From assembly GCA_014359475.1 (NCBI GenBank), contig JACIZI010000005.1, forward strand, positions 1 through 64,000: DNA of 64,000 bases, given 5' to 3'. The DNA comes from Marinobacter sp. Its GTDB lineage: Bacteria > Pseudomonadota > Gammaproteobacteria > Pseudomonadales > Oleiphilaceae. Under the pieces are notes generated by a model. It was not told where the DNA came from, searched no databases, and saw nothing but the letters and a program-made list of their open reading frames with translations. Position 1 is the first letter of the stretch, and every line of letters begins with the position of its first letter. This document shows, in pieces, positions 9,385 through 16,999 of this stretch. A program made the position numbers and the translations under genes.

Positions 9385-10180
9385 GGAGTCAGCCATCATT
9401 AACAGCACACTTCCCCAGACCCTTATTCTGGCCGGCCTGGATCCGGCCGGCGGGGCAGGCATCCAGGCAGATATTCAGGCGGTCACCGCCCTGGGCGGCC
9501 ACCCACTGCCGGTGGTAACCTGCCTGACGGTGCAGAACACCCATAACGTCTACAACGCCACCCCGGTTGACCCGGATTTTATCCGCCAACAACTGGAGTG
9601 CCTGGCGAAAGATACCCCGTTCCATGCGGTCAAGACCGGCGCACTGGGCAACGCGCAGGTGGTGGAAGTGGTCGCCGGTTTTCTGGGGAACTACCCCGAT
9701 ATACCACTGATTGTGGACCCGGTTATCAAGGCCGCCGGCGGTGGCGATCTGGCCGATGAAGCGCTGCTGAAGCGTATGGCGGAACTGCTGTTCCCGAGGG
9801 CGGACGTGATCACCCCCAACGGCATTGAACTGACCATGCTGGGTAACAGTGACCAGCCGGACGAGGCGGCAGAGAACCTTCATCGCTCAGGCTGCCCCTC
9901 GGTACTCGCCACCGGCGGCCATGGCAGTGGCGACTTTATCCGCAATCGCCTGTACCGGCAGGGGCAGGAAACCGCTGAATGGCAGATTCCGCGTCGCGGC
10001 GGAGAGTACCACGGCAGTGGCTGCACTCTGGCGGCCGCCATTGCCGCGGGCCGTGCCGCGGGCCTGAATCTTGAGCAGGCCATCGAGCAGGCTCAGCAGT
10101 TTGTTTCCGCTGCCATTGCGGCAGCACTTCAGGTAGGCAGTGGCCAGCCAGTACCCAACCGGGCAGCCAACAATAAATAA
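9362..10180 (+). CDS. thiD: Hydroxymethylpyrimidine/phosphomethylpyrimidine kinase
   Basis: Phosphorylates HMP and HMP-P to the pyrophosphate for thiamine synthesis. The ribokinase-fold protein has LAGLDPAGGAG near the N-terminus, a GG..D segment (KAAGGGD) and the C-terminal GSGCTLAAA motif with the catalytic Asp/Cys loop region. The only canonical start is TTG 9362, which lies 23 bp inside hemJ and has no Shine-Dalgarno. A strong GAGGAG (9383-9388) stands six to nine bases before in-frame ATC 9395 and ATT 9398, so a rare start there (261 or 260 aa) is plausible. It is followed by thiE two bases later. Confidence 0.94.
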   Translation: MPWSNLSEESAIINSTLPQTLILAGLDPAGGAGIQADIQAVTALGGHPLPVVTCLTVQNTHNVYNATPVDPDFIRQQLECLAKDTPFHAVKTGALGNAQVVEVVAGFLGNYPDIPLIVDPVIKAAGGGDLADEALLKRMAELLFPRADVITPNGIELTMLGNSDQPDEAAENLHRSGCPSVLATGGHGSGDFIRNRLYRQGQETAEWQIPRRGGEYHGSGCTLAAAIAAGRAAGLNLEQAIEQAQQFVSAAIAAALQVGSGQPVPNRAANNK

Positions 10181-10182
10181 CC

Positions 10183-10857
10183 ATGATGGCAAACCGCAGC
10201 ATTCGCCCGGGCCTGTACGCCATTACTGACAGCCGGCTCACCTCCGGTGACAGCCTGGTTACTGCTGTGGAGGCTGCGCTGCGTGGCGGCGCGACACTGG
10301 TGCAGTACCGGGACAAGCAGGCGGACGACACCACCCGCCTGAAGCAGGCCCGTGACCTCGCCGCCGCCTGCCATAACGCCGGTGTGCCCCTGATTATCAA
10401 CGATGACCCGCACCTGGCCAGACGTTGCGGTGCCGACGGCGTGCACCTGGGACAGCAGGACAGCGACCCCCTCGCTGCGCGCCGGTTGCTCGGAGATAGT
10501 GCACTGCTTGGCATCACCTGCCACGGCCAGCTGGCGCTGGCCGAAAAGGCCTGCGCAGACGGTGCGGATTACCTGGCTTTCGGCCGCTTCTACCCGTCCG
10601 GCACCAAACCGGAGGCACCCGAAGCCGAGCCCGGCATTCTTGGCCAGGCCAGATACTTGAGGCTGCCGATAACCGCCATCGGCGGCATCAATATCAACAA
10701 TGCGGAACCCCTGATACTGGCCGGGGCCGACCTGCTCGCTGTTATCGGCGGCCTGTTCTCCGGACCAGCCGACCTGATCGAATCCCGGGCACGGGCCTTC
10801 AGCCGCCTGTTCGCCCGCCACCATCCATTATTCAGCCAATCATCAAGCGGAGCCTGA
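10183..10857 (+). CDS. thiE: Thiamine-phosphate synthase
   Basis: Joins HMP-PP and thiazole phosphate into thiamine phosphate. The 224-aa TIM-barrel protein has GLYAITD at the N-terminus, the VQYRDK diphosphate-binding segment, INDD, DGVHLGQ, and the C-terminal AIGGI phosphate loop. The start is ATG 10183, directly followed by a second ATG. It lies two bases after thiD and three before hemL, so the hemJ-thiD-thiE-hemL genes probably form one transcript. No TPP riboswitch was seen ahead of the run. Confidence 0.95.
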   Translation: MMANRSIRPGLYAITDSRLTSGDSLVTAVEAALRGGATLVQYRDKQADDTTRLKQARDLAAACHNAGVPLIINDDPHLARRCGADGVHLGQQDSDPLAARRLLGDSALLGITCHGQLALAEKACADGADYLAFGRFYPSGTKPEAPEAEPGILGQARYLRLPITAIGGININNAEPLILAGADLLAVIGGLFSGPADLIESRARAFSRLFARHHPLFSQSSSGA

Positions 10858-10860
10858 GCC

Positions 10861-12141
10861 ATGACCCAGTCCGAAACCCTGTTTGCCGAAGCGCAGAAAT
10901 ACATTCCCGGCGGTGTTAATTCACCGGTGCGGGCCTTCAAAGGTGTCGGCGGCACGCCCCTGTTCTTCAGGCACGCCGAAGGGGCCTACATGTACGACGA
11001 GGACGATCGCCGCTACATCGACTATGTAGGTTCCTGGGGTCCGATGATCCTGGGGCACTCCGACCCACGCATCAAGGCAGCACTGCACCGCCAGATCGAC
11101 CTGGGGATCGGTTACGGGGCGCCCACCGCCATCGAGACTGACATGGCCCGCAAAGTGTGCGAACTGATGCCTTCCATCGATCTGGTGCGAATGGTCAATT
11201 CCGGCACCGAAGCCACCATGAGCGCTGTTCGCCTGGCCCGCGGCTACACCGGTCGGGACAAAATCGTCAAATTCGAGGGCTGCTATCACGGTCACGTGGA
11301 CTCGCTGCTGGTCAAGGCCGGCTCCGGGGCCCTGACCCTGGGGGAGCCCAACTCACCGGGGATACCCGCCAGCCTGGCAGAACACACCCTGACACTCGAC
11401 TACAACAACACTGATCAGGTGCGTGAAACCTTCCGCAGAATGGGCGACCAGATTGCCGCCATCATCGTCGAGCCGGTCGCCGGCAACATGAACTGCATCC
11501 CGCCGGTGGACGGCTTCCTGGAAGCCCTTCGGGAAGTCTGTGACGAACACGGCACCGTGCTGATTTTTGATGAAGTAATGACCGGCTTCCGGGTATCCCT
11601 GGGGGGTGCCCAGGGCCATTATGGCGTGACACCGGATCTCACCGCCCTCGGCAAGGTGATCGGCGGCGGCCTGCCGGTAGGCGCTTTTGGCGGCAAGCGG
11701 GCAATCATGGAGCATATCTCCCCTCTCGGCCCGGTATACCAGGCGGGCACCCTGTCCGGTAACCCGCTGGCCATGACGGCCGGCCTGACCACCCTGAACC
11801 TGATTTCCGAACCGGGTTTCCATGAGCAACTGGCCGCCAAGGCCGGGCGCCTGACCAAAGGACTGGAAGAGGCCGCACGGGAAGCCGGTATACCCATGAC
11901 CACTCAGCGCGCAGGTGGCATGTTCGGCATTTTCTTCACCAGCGAGCCTGACATCACCACTTTTGAGCAGGTCACCGGCTGTGATGTGGAACGCTTCAAG
12001 GCATTCTTCCAGGGCATGCTGAAGGAGGGGGTCTATCTGGCGCCGTCCGCCTTTGAGGCCGGCTTCGTATCCGGGGCCCTGAGCGATCAGGACATCGATG
12101 ACACCATCGCCGCTGCCCGCAAGGTACTGGCAACGCTGTGA
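10861..12141 (+). CDS. hemL: Glutamate-1-semialdehyde 2,1-aminomutase
   Basis: PLP enzyme that forms 5-aminolevulinate from glutamate-1-semialdehyde, the last step of the C5 route into haem. The 426-aa length is normal. Visible signatures are [32 protein letters not shown] and the PLP lysine in [12 protein letters not shown] near residue 265. A GGAG precedes the ATG. It is the last gene in the haem/thiamine run. Confidence 0.97.
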   Translation: MTQSETLFAEAQKYIPGGVNSPVRAFKGVGGTPLFFRHAEGAYMYDEDDRRYIDYVGSWGPMILGHSDPRIKAALHRQIDLGIGYGAPTAIETDMARKVCELMPSIDLVRMVNSGTEATMSAVRLARGYTGRDKIVKFEGCYHGHVDSLLVKAGSGALTLGEPNSPGIPASLAEHTLTLDYNNTDQVRETFRRMGDQIAAIIVEPVAGNMNCIPPVDGFLEALREVCDEHGTVLIFDEVMTGFRVSLGGAQGHYGVTPDLTALGKVIGGGLPVGAFGGKRAIMEHISPLGPVYQAGTLSGNPLAMTAGLTTLNLISEPGFHEQLAAKAGRLTKGLEEAAREAGIPMTTQRAGGMFGIFFTSEPDITTFEQVTGCDVERFKAFFQGMLKEGVYLAPSAFEAGFVSGALSDQDIDDTIAAARKVLATL

Positions 12142-12173
12142 CAGGGCCCGCTGCCCGGCCCGGGATCGGACCG

Positions 12174-13487
12174 TCAGAACATGCCTTCGAGAGACAGTTG
12201 CAGGGTATGCCGCCGGTAATCGTATCGTTCCAGCTGGCTCTCCTGGTGCCGGAACAACCAGCGCGGCCGTAACAGCCAGTTGCGGTCCAGATGATACTCG
12301 CCGACCAGTCCCAGACCGGTCAGCCAATCGGTGCGCCGCTGCACAATCAGATCTCCTGATGCCAACCATTGGTGGGGGTCTCGGTAGCGACTGTAACGCA
12401 CACTCAGCTCCGCCCCGATTTTCCAGGCGGGGCTGGTCCGGTAAAGCGTATCCAGCCGCCATTCATGACGGGTCGGGGACAGGCTGGCAAAGTAGTCCGG
12501 TGCCCGCAGATCCTGCCGGTCGTTGATCTCCAGACGATATTCCGCACTCGCCTCGAGACGACCGGCGTTATAATGACTGCTTACCCGGAACTGGTACCAC
12601 TGCCCGTCATAAGACCGGTAACCGGTTCCGCCATCGACCCGGTCAGCCGCCAAAGAGAGCCTGCAACCAAGAGTGCGGACCAGCCAGCAGGAGGGTGCAT
12701 GGGCCAGCAACTCCAAACCCAGGCGGGTCTCAAGCTGCTCACCCCCCAGCCAGGACCGGGAAATACCGGGGCGAGCACCAAACGTCCAGCCATTCCAGCT
12801 GGTCATCGCCGCCACACGCCCCTGCACTAACTGCTGGCTGAATTCTGTATCTCCCGGATAATTGACGGAAAAACCGAGTCCGTCCCAGGTCAGCCAGGTA
12901 GCCCCGTCAAGAGGTTTGTTAACGGACCCGGCCGCCACCAGTTCGGCGTAACCGCTGCCACGGTTACTGGGGGAGGTTTCCGGGGTGGCGGACAAATTGC
13001 TGTCATACCCGCCACCCAGCGAAAGGAAGGCTCCGGTGGTAACCTCTCCCACTGCCGCGGATTCCCCGGAAGCGTCCAGTCTTGCCAACTGCTGCGCTGC
13101 CAGGCTGTGGATCTTCTCCGGGGCATCCGCCTCCCGTACCGAGGCAAACCAACGCCGGGCGGCCGGCTCCCGCTTATCCGCCAGCGCAACCAGCCCGAGA
13201 TTGTAACGGGCCAGAGCATGGTCCGGCCCATCCAGCAGCCGGAGGAACCAGCGCTCTGCCGCCGGATAATCCCGAAGCTGGTAACAGACAACGCCCAGGT
13301 TGTAGTAGAGAGAACGGGAATCCAGACCTGCCTTGCGGGCCTGCTCCAGCCGGGCCCTGGCTTCAGCCAACTCACCGGCCCGGAAAAGCCGGACACCCTC
13401 GGCCATGGCCTCCCGACCATCCGGCGTCGAACTGGCCAACGTATGCGGGAGCCAGAGCGCAAGCGCCAACAGGAAAATGCAACGCAA
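12174..13487 (-). CDS. TPR protein with C-terminal outer-membrane beta-barrel
   Basis: A 437-aa exported protein. It has a signal peptide (about 1-19), TPR-like helices (25-140, with LYYNLGVVCYQ and ARYNLGLVALA), and a long aromatic, alternating C-terminal part that ends in Phe, as expected for an outer-membrane barrel. The plan recalls Slam-type and other TPR-barrel proteins, but I see no firm family match. The start is TTG 13487 with GGGGTGA upstream. It follows the ECF sigma/anti-sigma genes by 68 bp on the same strand, so it may be a target or partner of that system. Export of a surface or polymer component is only a guess. Confidence 0.7.
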   Translation of the reverse strand: MRCIFLLALALWLPHTLASSTPDGREAMAEGVRLFRAGELAEARARLEQARKAGLDSRSLYYNLGVVCYQLRDYPAAERWFLRLLDGPDHALARYNLGLVALADKREPAARRWFASVREADAPEKIHSLAAQQLARLDASGESAAVGEVTTGAFLSLGGGYDSNLSATPETSPSNRGSGYAELVAAGSVNKPLDGATWLTWDGLGFSVNYPGDTEFSQQLVQGRVAAMTSWNGWTFGARPGISRSWLGGEQLETRLGLELLAHAPSCWLVRTLGCRLSLAADRVDGGTGYRSYDGQWYQFRVSSHYNAGRLEASAEYRLEINDRQDLRAPDYFASLSPTRHEWRLDTLYRTSPAWKIGAELSVRYSRYRDPHQWLASGDLIVQRRTDWLTGLGLVGEYHLDRNWLLRPRWLFRHQESQLERYDYRRHTLQLSLEGMF

Positions 13488-13555
13488 ATATCACCCCGAA
13501 GTTCGTCTGCAAAGGAGGAAGCTGCGAAAACCGGAAGGTTACCACAGCCTTCAGG

Positions 13556-13933
13556 CTATGGCTTTGCAGACTGCGGGGGGCGCTCAGGTCTGTCACTATT
13601 GGGGAGCTCAGGGGGACGGCCCTGTGCCGGCGCTTCCGGACGAGCTGGCCGGGACTCACGGGCCTGCCCGGAAACCGACTGGCCAAAGGCCCGCCCGTGC
13701 TCCCGTACCGGTTCCCGGAGCTGCCGGCCGGGCGCATCTTGCGGTCGGGACCGGCTTTCACCCTGGCGAAGCCCGGGCAATTCGGGCAAACGGATCTCCC
13801 GCGTTACTGAATCGGTAATATCTTCTTGCTCATCCACCATGCGCATGGTGACATCCAGGTCGTCACTGGCACCCGCTGGCAGGGCTAATGCCAGCAATAG
13901 CAACAGCGCAAAAGCATTCATTCGGGCAATCAT
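13556..13933 (-). CDS. Small exported Pro/Arg-rich protein in ECF sigma operon
   Basis: A 125-aa protein with a clear signal peptide (cleavage after about residue 22, AGA-SDD) and a mature part very rich in Pro, Arg, Gln and Glu that looks disordered. No family is recognised. Its start overlaps the anti-sigma stop by four bases, so it is co-translated with the regulator and probably acts with it in the periplasm, perhaps as a sensor or ligand of the anti-sigma factor. That role is inference. Confidence 0.65.
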   Translation of the reverse strand: MIARMNAFALLLLLALALPAGASDDLDVTMRMVDEQEDITDSVTREIRLPELPGLRQGESRSRPQDAPGRQLREPVREHGRAFGQSVSGQARESRPARPEAPAQGRPPELPNSDRPERPPQSAKP

Positions 13934-14634
13934 GTGGCTGGCACCTCCGGGTTATCCGTTGCATTGCCATTGCTGTCCGGATATTCCGGCAACGCCGCCC
14001 GGAACTCTTTCCGCCGCCCCTTGGCATCGAGTTCGGCGACCAGTTCGCCCTCTCCGGGAAAAAGAATGCGCAACGGCAGGGTGAGCACATTATCCCCCTG
14101 CTCCAGGCTGACCTGCCAACGCACCTGTTGCTGGCCCTGCAGGCCGCTCAGTTCCACATGGGGCGGCAGCTTGAGTGTCAGGGTGACATCGTCCAGTGCT
14201 TCACCGGCGGTGAACGCCAGCGTCACAGTACGCTCCACAGGACTCAGCGCAGGCCCGGGGGCCGCCACCCGGGCCACCTCACCGCCCTGCATTCCCACCG
14301 GCCCGGGTTCCGGAGTTCCGGATTGCCCTACCCAGAGGCCCAACACCAGCGCTGCAGCCACCGCACTGCCCCAGGCGAAGTGGACCGGTTTTCCCGCTGG
14401 TGACGTATTGCCCAGACCACGGAACACCCGCTCTTCAAATACGGGCGACGGCTTCTGCGGCGGAAACCGTTCCGCAAGTTCGGCCATCAACGATTGTTCA
14501 AGCTCCAGGTGATGCCGGCACGCCTCGCACGTACCCAGATGCGTCTGCACCGCCCGGGTTTCCTCGGCGGGCAAAGCGTCTCTGACATAGTCAGGTAATT
14601 GTTGGCGGATTTCGCGACAGGACATGTTCATCAC
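13930..14634 (-). CDS. Anti-sigma factor with zinc-finger domain
   Basis: A 234-aa bitopic protein. The N-terminal cytoplasmic ZAS-type domain shows H-x3-C-x2-C (HLGTCEAC at 32-39), the usual anti-sigma zinc site. One membrane segment lies at about 92-110 (GSAVAAALVLGLW), followed by a periplasmic beta-rich domain. It begins one base after the ECF sigma gene, the normal pairing, so it should hold that sigma factor inactive at the membrane until a periplasmic signal arrives. The start may be ATG 14634 or 14625. Confidence 0.88.
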   Translation of the reverse strand: MMNMSCREIRQQLPDYVRDALPAEETRAVQTHLGTCEACRHHLELEQSLMAELAERFPPQKPSPVFEERVFRGLGNTSPAGKPVHFAWGSAVAAALVLGLWVGQSGTPEPGPVGMQGGEVARVAAPGPALSPVERTVTLAFTAGEALDDVTLTLKLPPHVELSGLQGQQQVRWQVSLEQGDNVLTLPLRILFPGEGELVAELDAKGRRKEFRAALPEYPDSNGNATDNPEVPAT

Positions 14635-14635
14635 C

Positions 14636-15229
14636 TCATTTATCAGGACGCTGGAAACTGCCTTCCGGTTCCATGGTTTGCTGAAGATATTTTTTCAGCA
14701 TGGCGCGGCTTCGGTGCAGCCGGGATTTAACGGTGCCCACGGCTATATCCAGCACCTGAGCCAGGTCATCCTGGCACCAGCCATCCACATCGTGCAGCAG
14801 GAGCAGGGTTCGCTGATCCGGTGAGAGTTGTTCCATCGCCTTGTCCAGGAGCGGCCCGATGCGATCCCGGTCCACCGCCCATTCCGGGGGTCCGTCGTCG
14901 GATTCCACAGTGTCCAGCCAGTCGGACGGATTGTCCCTGGCACCAAAATCACTGAACGGCCGGTCAGCCTGTCGCCCCCTGCGTCTTACTGAATCCACAA
15001 ACTGGCGGTACAGCACCCGGTTCAGCCAGGGGCGCAGCTGATCCACCGCCTCCAACTCCTCCATCCGGGGGTACAGTTTGGCAACCACATCCTGGACCAG
15101 GTCCTCGGCATCTTCCCGATTACCCGCCAGCCGCCAGGCAAAAGCAAACAGGCTGCCCAGATGAGGCTGCACCAGCCTCTGGAACCGTTTTTGCGGGGAC
15201 GGACGAAAAGAAAGAATAGCCAACAGCAC
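14636..15229 (-). CDS. ECF (RpoE-like) RNA polymerase sigma factor
   Basis: A 197-aa extracytoplasmic-function sigma factor. Region 2 includes the core-binding helix with EDAEDLVQDVV, and region 4 ends with the -35-binding helix-turn-helix (LAQVLDIAVGTVKSRLHR). The open frame runs up to 15352, but GTG 15229 fits the usual N-terminus, and a TATAGA hexamer about 30 bases upstream supports a short leader. It is followed by its anti-sigma factor. The regulon is unknown; the TPR-barrel gene downstream and the divergent DUF4382 gene are natural candidates. Confidence 0.88.
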   Translation of the reverse strand: MLLAILSFRPSPQKRFQRLVQPHLGSLFAFAWRLAGNREDAEDLVQDVVAKLYPRMEELEAVDQLRPWLNRVLYRQFVDSVRRRGRQADRPFSDFGARDNPSDWLDTVESDDGPPEWAVDRDRIGPLLDKAMEQLSPDQRTLLLLHDVDGWCQDDLAQVLDIAVGTVKSRLHRSRAMLKKYLQQTMEPEGSFQRPDK

Positions 15230-15376
15230 GGCTGCCTGTCTGAAAAAAGGAATCGCGCAGTCTATACCATGTTCCGTCCTGACTGCACGGAAGACCCCGA
15301 CACTGCGTTCATGAGGAAATGTTAATCCGGTTTTCCGGAACCTGCCAGCCACTCCGTGCGTGCTCTTTCCGTGACT

Positions 15377-15390
15377 GGTGAACGATCACC
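15377..15390. repeat. Inverted repeat between ECF sigma and DUF4382 genes
   Basis: GGTGA-ACGA-TCACC is a perfect five-base inverted repeat, 36 bp before the DUF4382 start and in the divergent region with the ECF sigma gene. It may be an operator, or simply a small hairpin. No regulator is assigned. Confidence 0.3.
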
Positions 15391-15425
15391 GGAAATGGCA
15401 AGCAAAAAACTAACCGGAGGATTAT

Positions 15426-16376
15426 ATGCAACACGTCAGCAGAATATTCGTGGTTTCCGCCCTGGCTGGTGTCCTGGCCGCCTGTGGGGGTGGTGATGGT
15501 GGCAGCAACTCGTCGTCCGGCACCACCGGTACTGTCTCCATGGGCCTCACCGACGCCCCGGCGATGGATCTGGACAGTGTCAATATTGCCTTCACGGATA
15601 TCCGGCTCAAGCCGGCCGATGGTGAGTGGCTGGAATTCAGCCTGGAAGAAACCGGCGTGGTGGACCTGCTGACCCTTCAGGGTGGCGCGACCAAGCCCCT
15701 GATCAGCAACGAGGAAGTACCCGCCGGCACTTACAGGGAAATCCGCCTGATCATCGACACCGAGAATTCCTGGGTGACCCGGGAATCAGAGGGTACCAAC
15801 CGCTACACCCTGGCGGTTCCATCGGGGGAAAAGGGACAGAGCGGCCTGAAGCTCAAGGGCGACTTCGTCGTGGCTGCCGACAGCAGCAACAACTTCACCA
15901 TCGATTTCGATGTCCGCAAGTCCATCGTCAATCCGCAGGGCCAGGCGCTTGGTGAGTATATGCTCAAGCCGGTACTGCGGCTGGTGAACAACCTGGATGT
16001 GGGACAGATTGAAGGGGAAGTGGACTACACCAACCTGATGCAGACCCGCGGCGCAGATCCGGAACTGGCCGACTGCAGTGCAAACTATGAAGGTTCTGTC
16101 TACGTGTACCAGGGTGCCGATGTGGAGCCGGTGGACCTGAATGTCGAACGGGACGGCACCAACCCGCTGATGGTTGTGCCGGTTTCACTGGCGGACGACA
16201 GTAGCCTCTACGAGTGGACCGCGGCCTTCCTGACCAAGGGTTCCTACACGGTCAGCTACAGCTGCCAGGTGGACGACAATGAAGAGGATAATGAGCTGGA
16301 GTTCGACGGCACCCAGACCGTAGAGGTGGTTGCCGGCAAGACTACCGTGGCTGACACCATCCCCCTGGCGCAGTAA
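15426..16376 (+). CDS. DUF4382 domain lipoprotein
   Basis: A 316-aa envelope lipoprotein of unknown function. The signal sequence ends in a lipobox (VLAAC, Cys about residue 20) followed by a Gly/Ser-rich linker; the residue after Cys is Gly, so outer-membrane sorting is expected. A DUF4382 domain (about 35-190) has the family start VSMGLTDAPAMDLDSV and the 'DIRLKPADG' strand. A second beta-rich domain follows. GGAGG lies six bases before the ATG. It is divergent from the ECF sigma gene. Confidence 0.85.
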   Translation: MQHVSRIFVVSALAGVLAACGGGDGGSNSSSGTTGTVSMGLTDAPAMDLDSVNIAFTDIRLKPADGEWLEFSLEETGVVDLLTLQGGATKPLISNEEVPAGTYREIRLIIDTENSWVTRESEGTNRYTLAVPSGEKGQSGLKLKGDFVVAADSSNNFTIDFDVRKSIVNPQGQALGEYMLKPVLRLVNNLDVGQIEGEVDYTNLMQTRGADPELADCSANYEGSVYVYQGADVEPVDLNVERDGTNPLMVVPVSLADDSSLYEWTAAFLTKGSYTVSYSCQVDDNEEDNELEFDGTQTVEVVAGKTTVADTIPLAQ

Positions 16377-16383
16377 GCGCCCC

Positions 16384-16419
16384 GTCTGTTCCCGGGCCAC
16401 GGAAGCGCCCGGGGCAGAC
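16384..16419. terminator. Hairpin between convergent genes
   Basis: GTCTG-tt-CCCGGGC pairs with GCCCGGG-g-CAGAC around a nine-base loop. The stem lies between the convergent DUF4382 and TPR-lipoprotein genes, where a bidirectional terminator would be placed. There is no T-run on either side, so intrinsic termination is uncertain. Confidence 0.4.
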
Positions 16420-16430
16420 CCTCACAACAC

Positions 16431-16982
16431 TTACAGGGCGGAAGCCCTGGCTTCCGCCTGATCCGCTCCCGCCACATTACCGCTGGCCCGGCGGATATCC
16501 GCCAGCAACCGCCAGCCCTGTTTCTGCAGCCCGCTGTCGTTGCCCGCCAGCGACAAGCCCTTGCGCGCGAACTGCTCTCCTGCTCCGTAGCGCTGCATGG
16601 CGGCGTAGGCCTGCGCCAGATGAAAGTAGACTTCCGCGGACCGTGGCGAGATCCGCTGGGCACGTTCCAGCTGACTGATGGCTCCCTGCGGGTCGCCTGC
16701 CCTGAGCAGGGCATCGGCCTTCCGGATGAGGCTTCGGGCAGCGGGAGACAGCGCCTCGGACTCATCCTGATAACGCGGCGCGGGTTCAGGGGCCGCAGGC
16801 TCACTGACCCGTGGCTCCGGCTGTGGTGCCGGAGCAGCTGACTCACCGGAATCTGCAGCGGGCGGCCGGGACTGACCTCCTGCGCCACCGGCGGGCACGT
16901 AGATCGAACCCGGACCGCTGGCGCAGCCCGCCAGCAGAGTCACCACAAAGAGAAGTCCGGGTCCGGCATTTTGCAATCTCAT
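16431..16982 (-). CDS. lpoP: TPR lipoprotein, probable PBP1b activator (LpoP-like)
   Basis: A 183-aa outer-membrane lipoprotein: lipobox LLAGC (Cys at about 20), a Pro/Ala-rich disordered linker (25-75), and C-terminal TPR-like helices (about 80-180, with AISQLERAQRISP and EVYFHLAQAYAAM). It starts 17 bp after the PBP1b gene on the same strand, with GAGGTGA before the ATG. In Pseudomonas a TPR lipoprotein encoded with PBP1b, LpoP, activates that synthase from the outer membrane; size, plan and position match. The symbol rests on this context rather than on an alignment. Confidence 0.75.
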   Translation of the reverse strand: MRLQNAGPGLLFVVTLLAGCASGPGSIYVPAGGAGGQSRPPAADSGESAAPAPQPEPRVSEPAAPEPAPRYQDESEALSPAARSLIRKADALLRAGDPQGAISQLERAQRISPRSAEVYFHLAQAYAAMQRYGAGEQFARKGLSLAGNDSGLQKQGWRLLADIRRASGNVAGADQAEARASAL

Positions 16983-16999
16983 AACGTCACCTCAATGTC

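Noticed and set aside
9300..10185. TPP riboswitch before thiD-thiE
   Set aside because: thiD overlaps or abuts hemJ; there is no room for a THI box and none was seen.
13107..14084. 325-codon open frame on the plus strand
   Set aside because: Antisense to the TPR-barrel, small exported and anti-sigma genes; the latter have signal peptides, motifs and correct overlaps.
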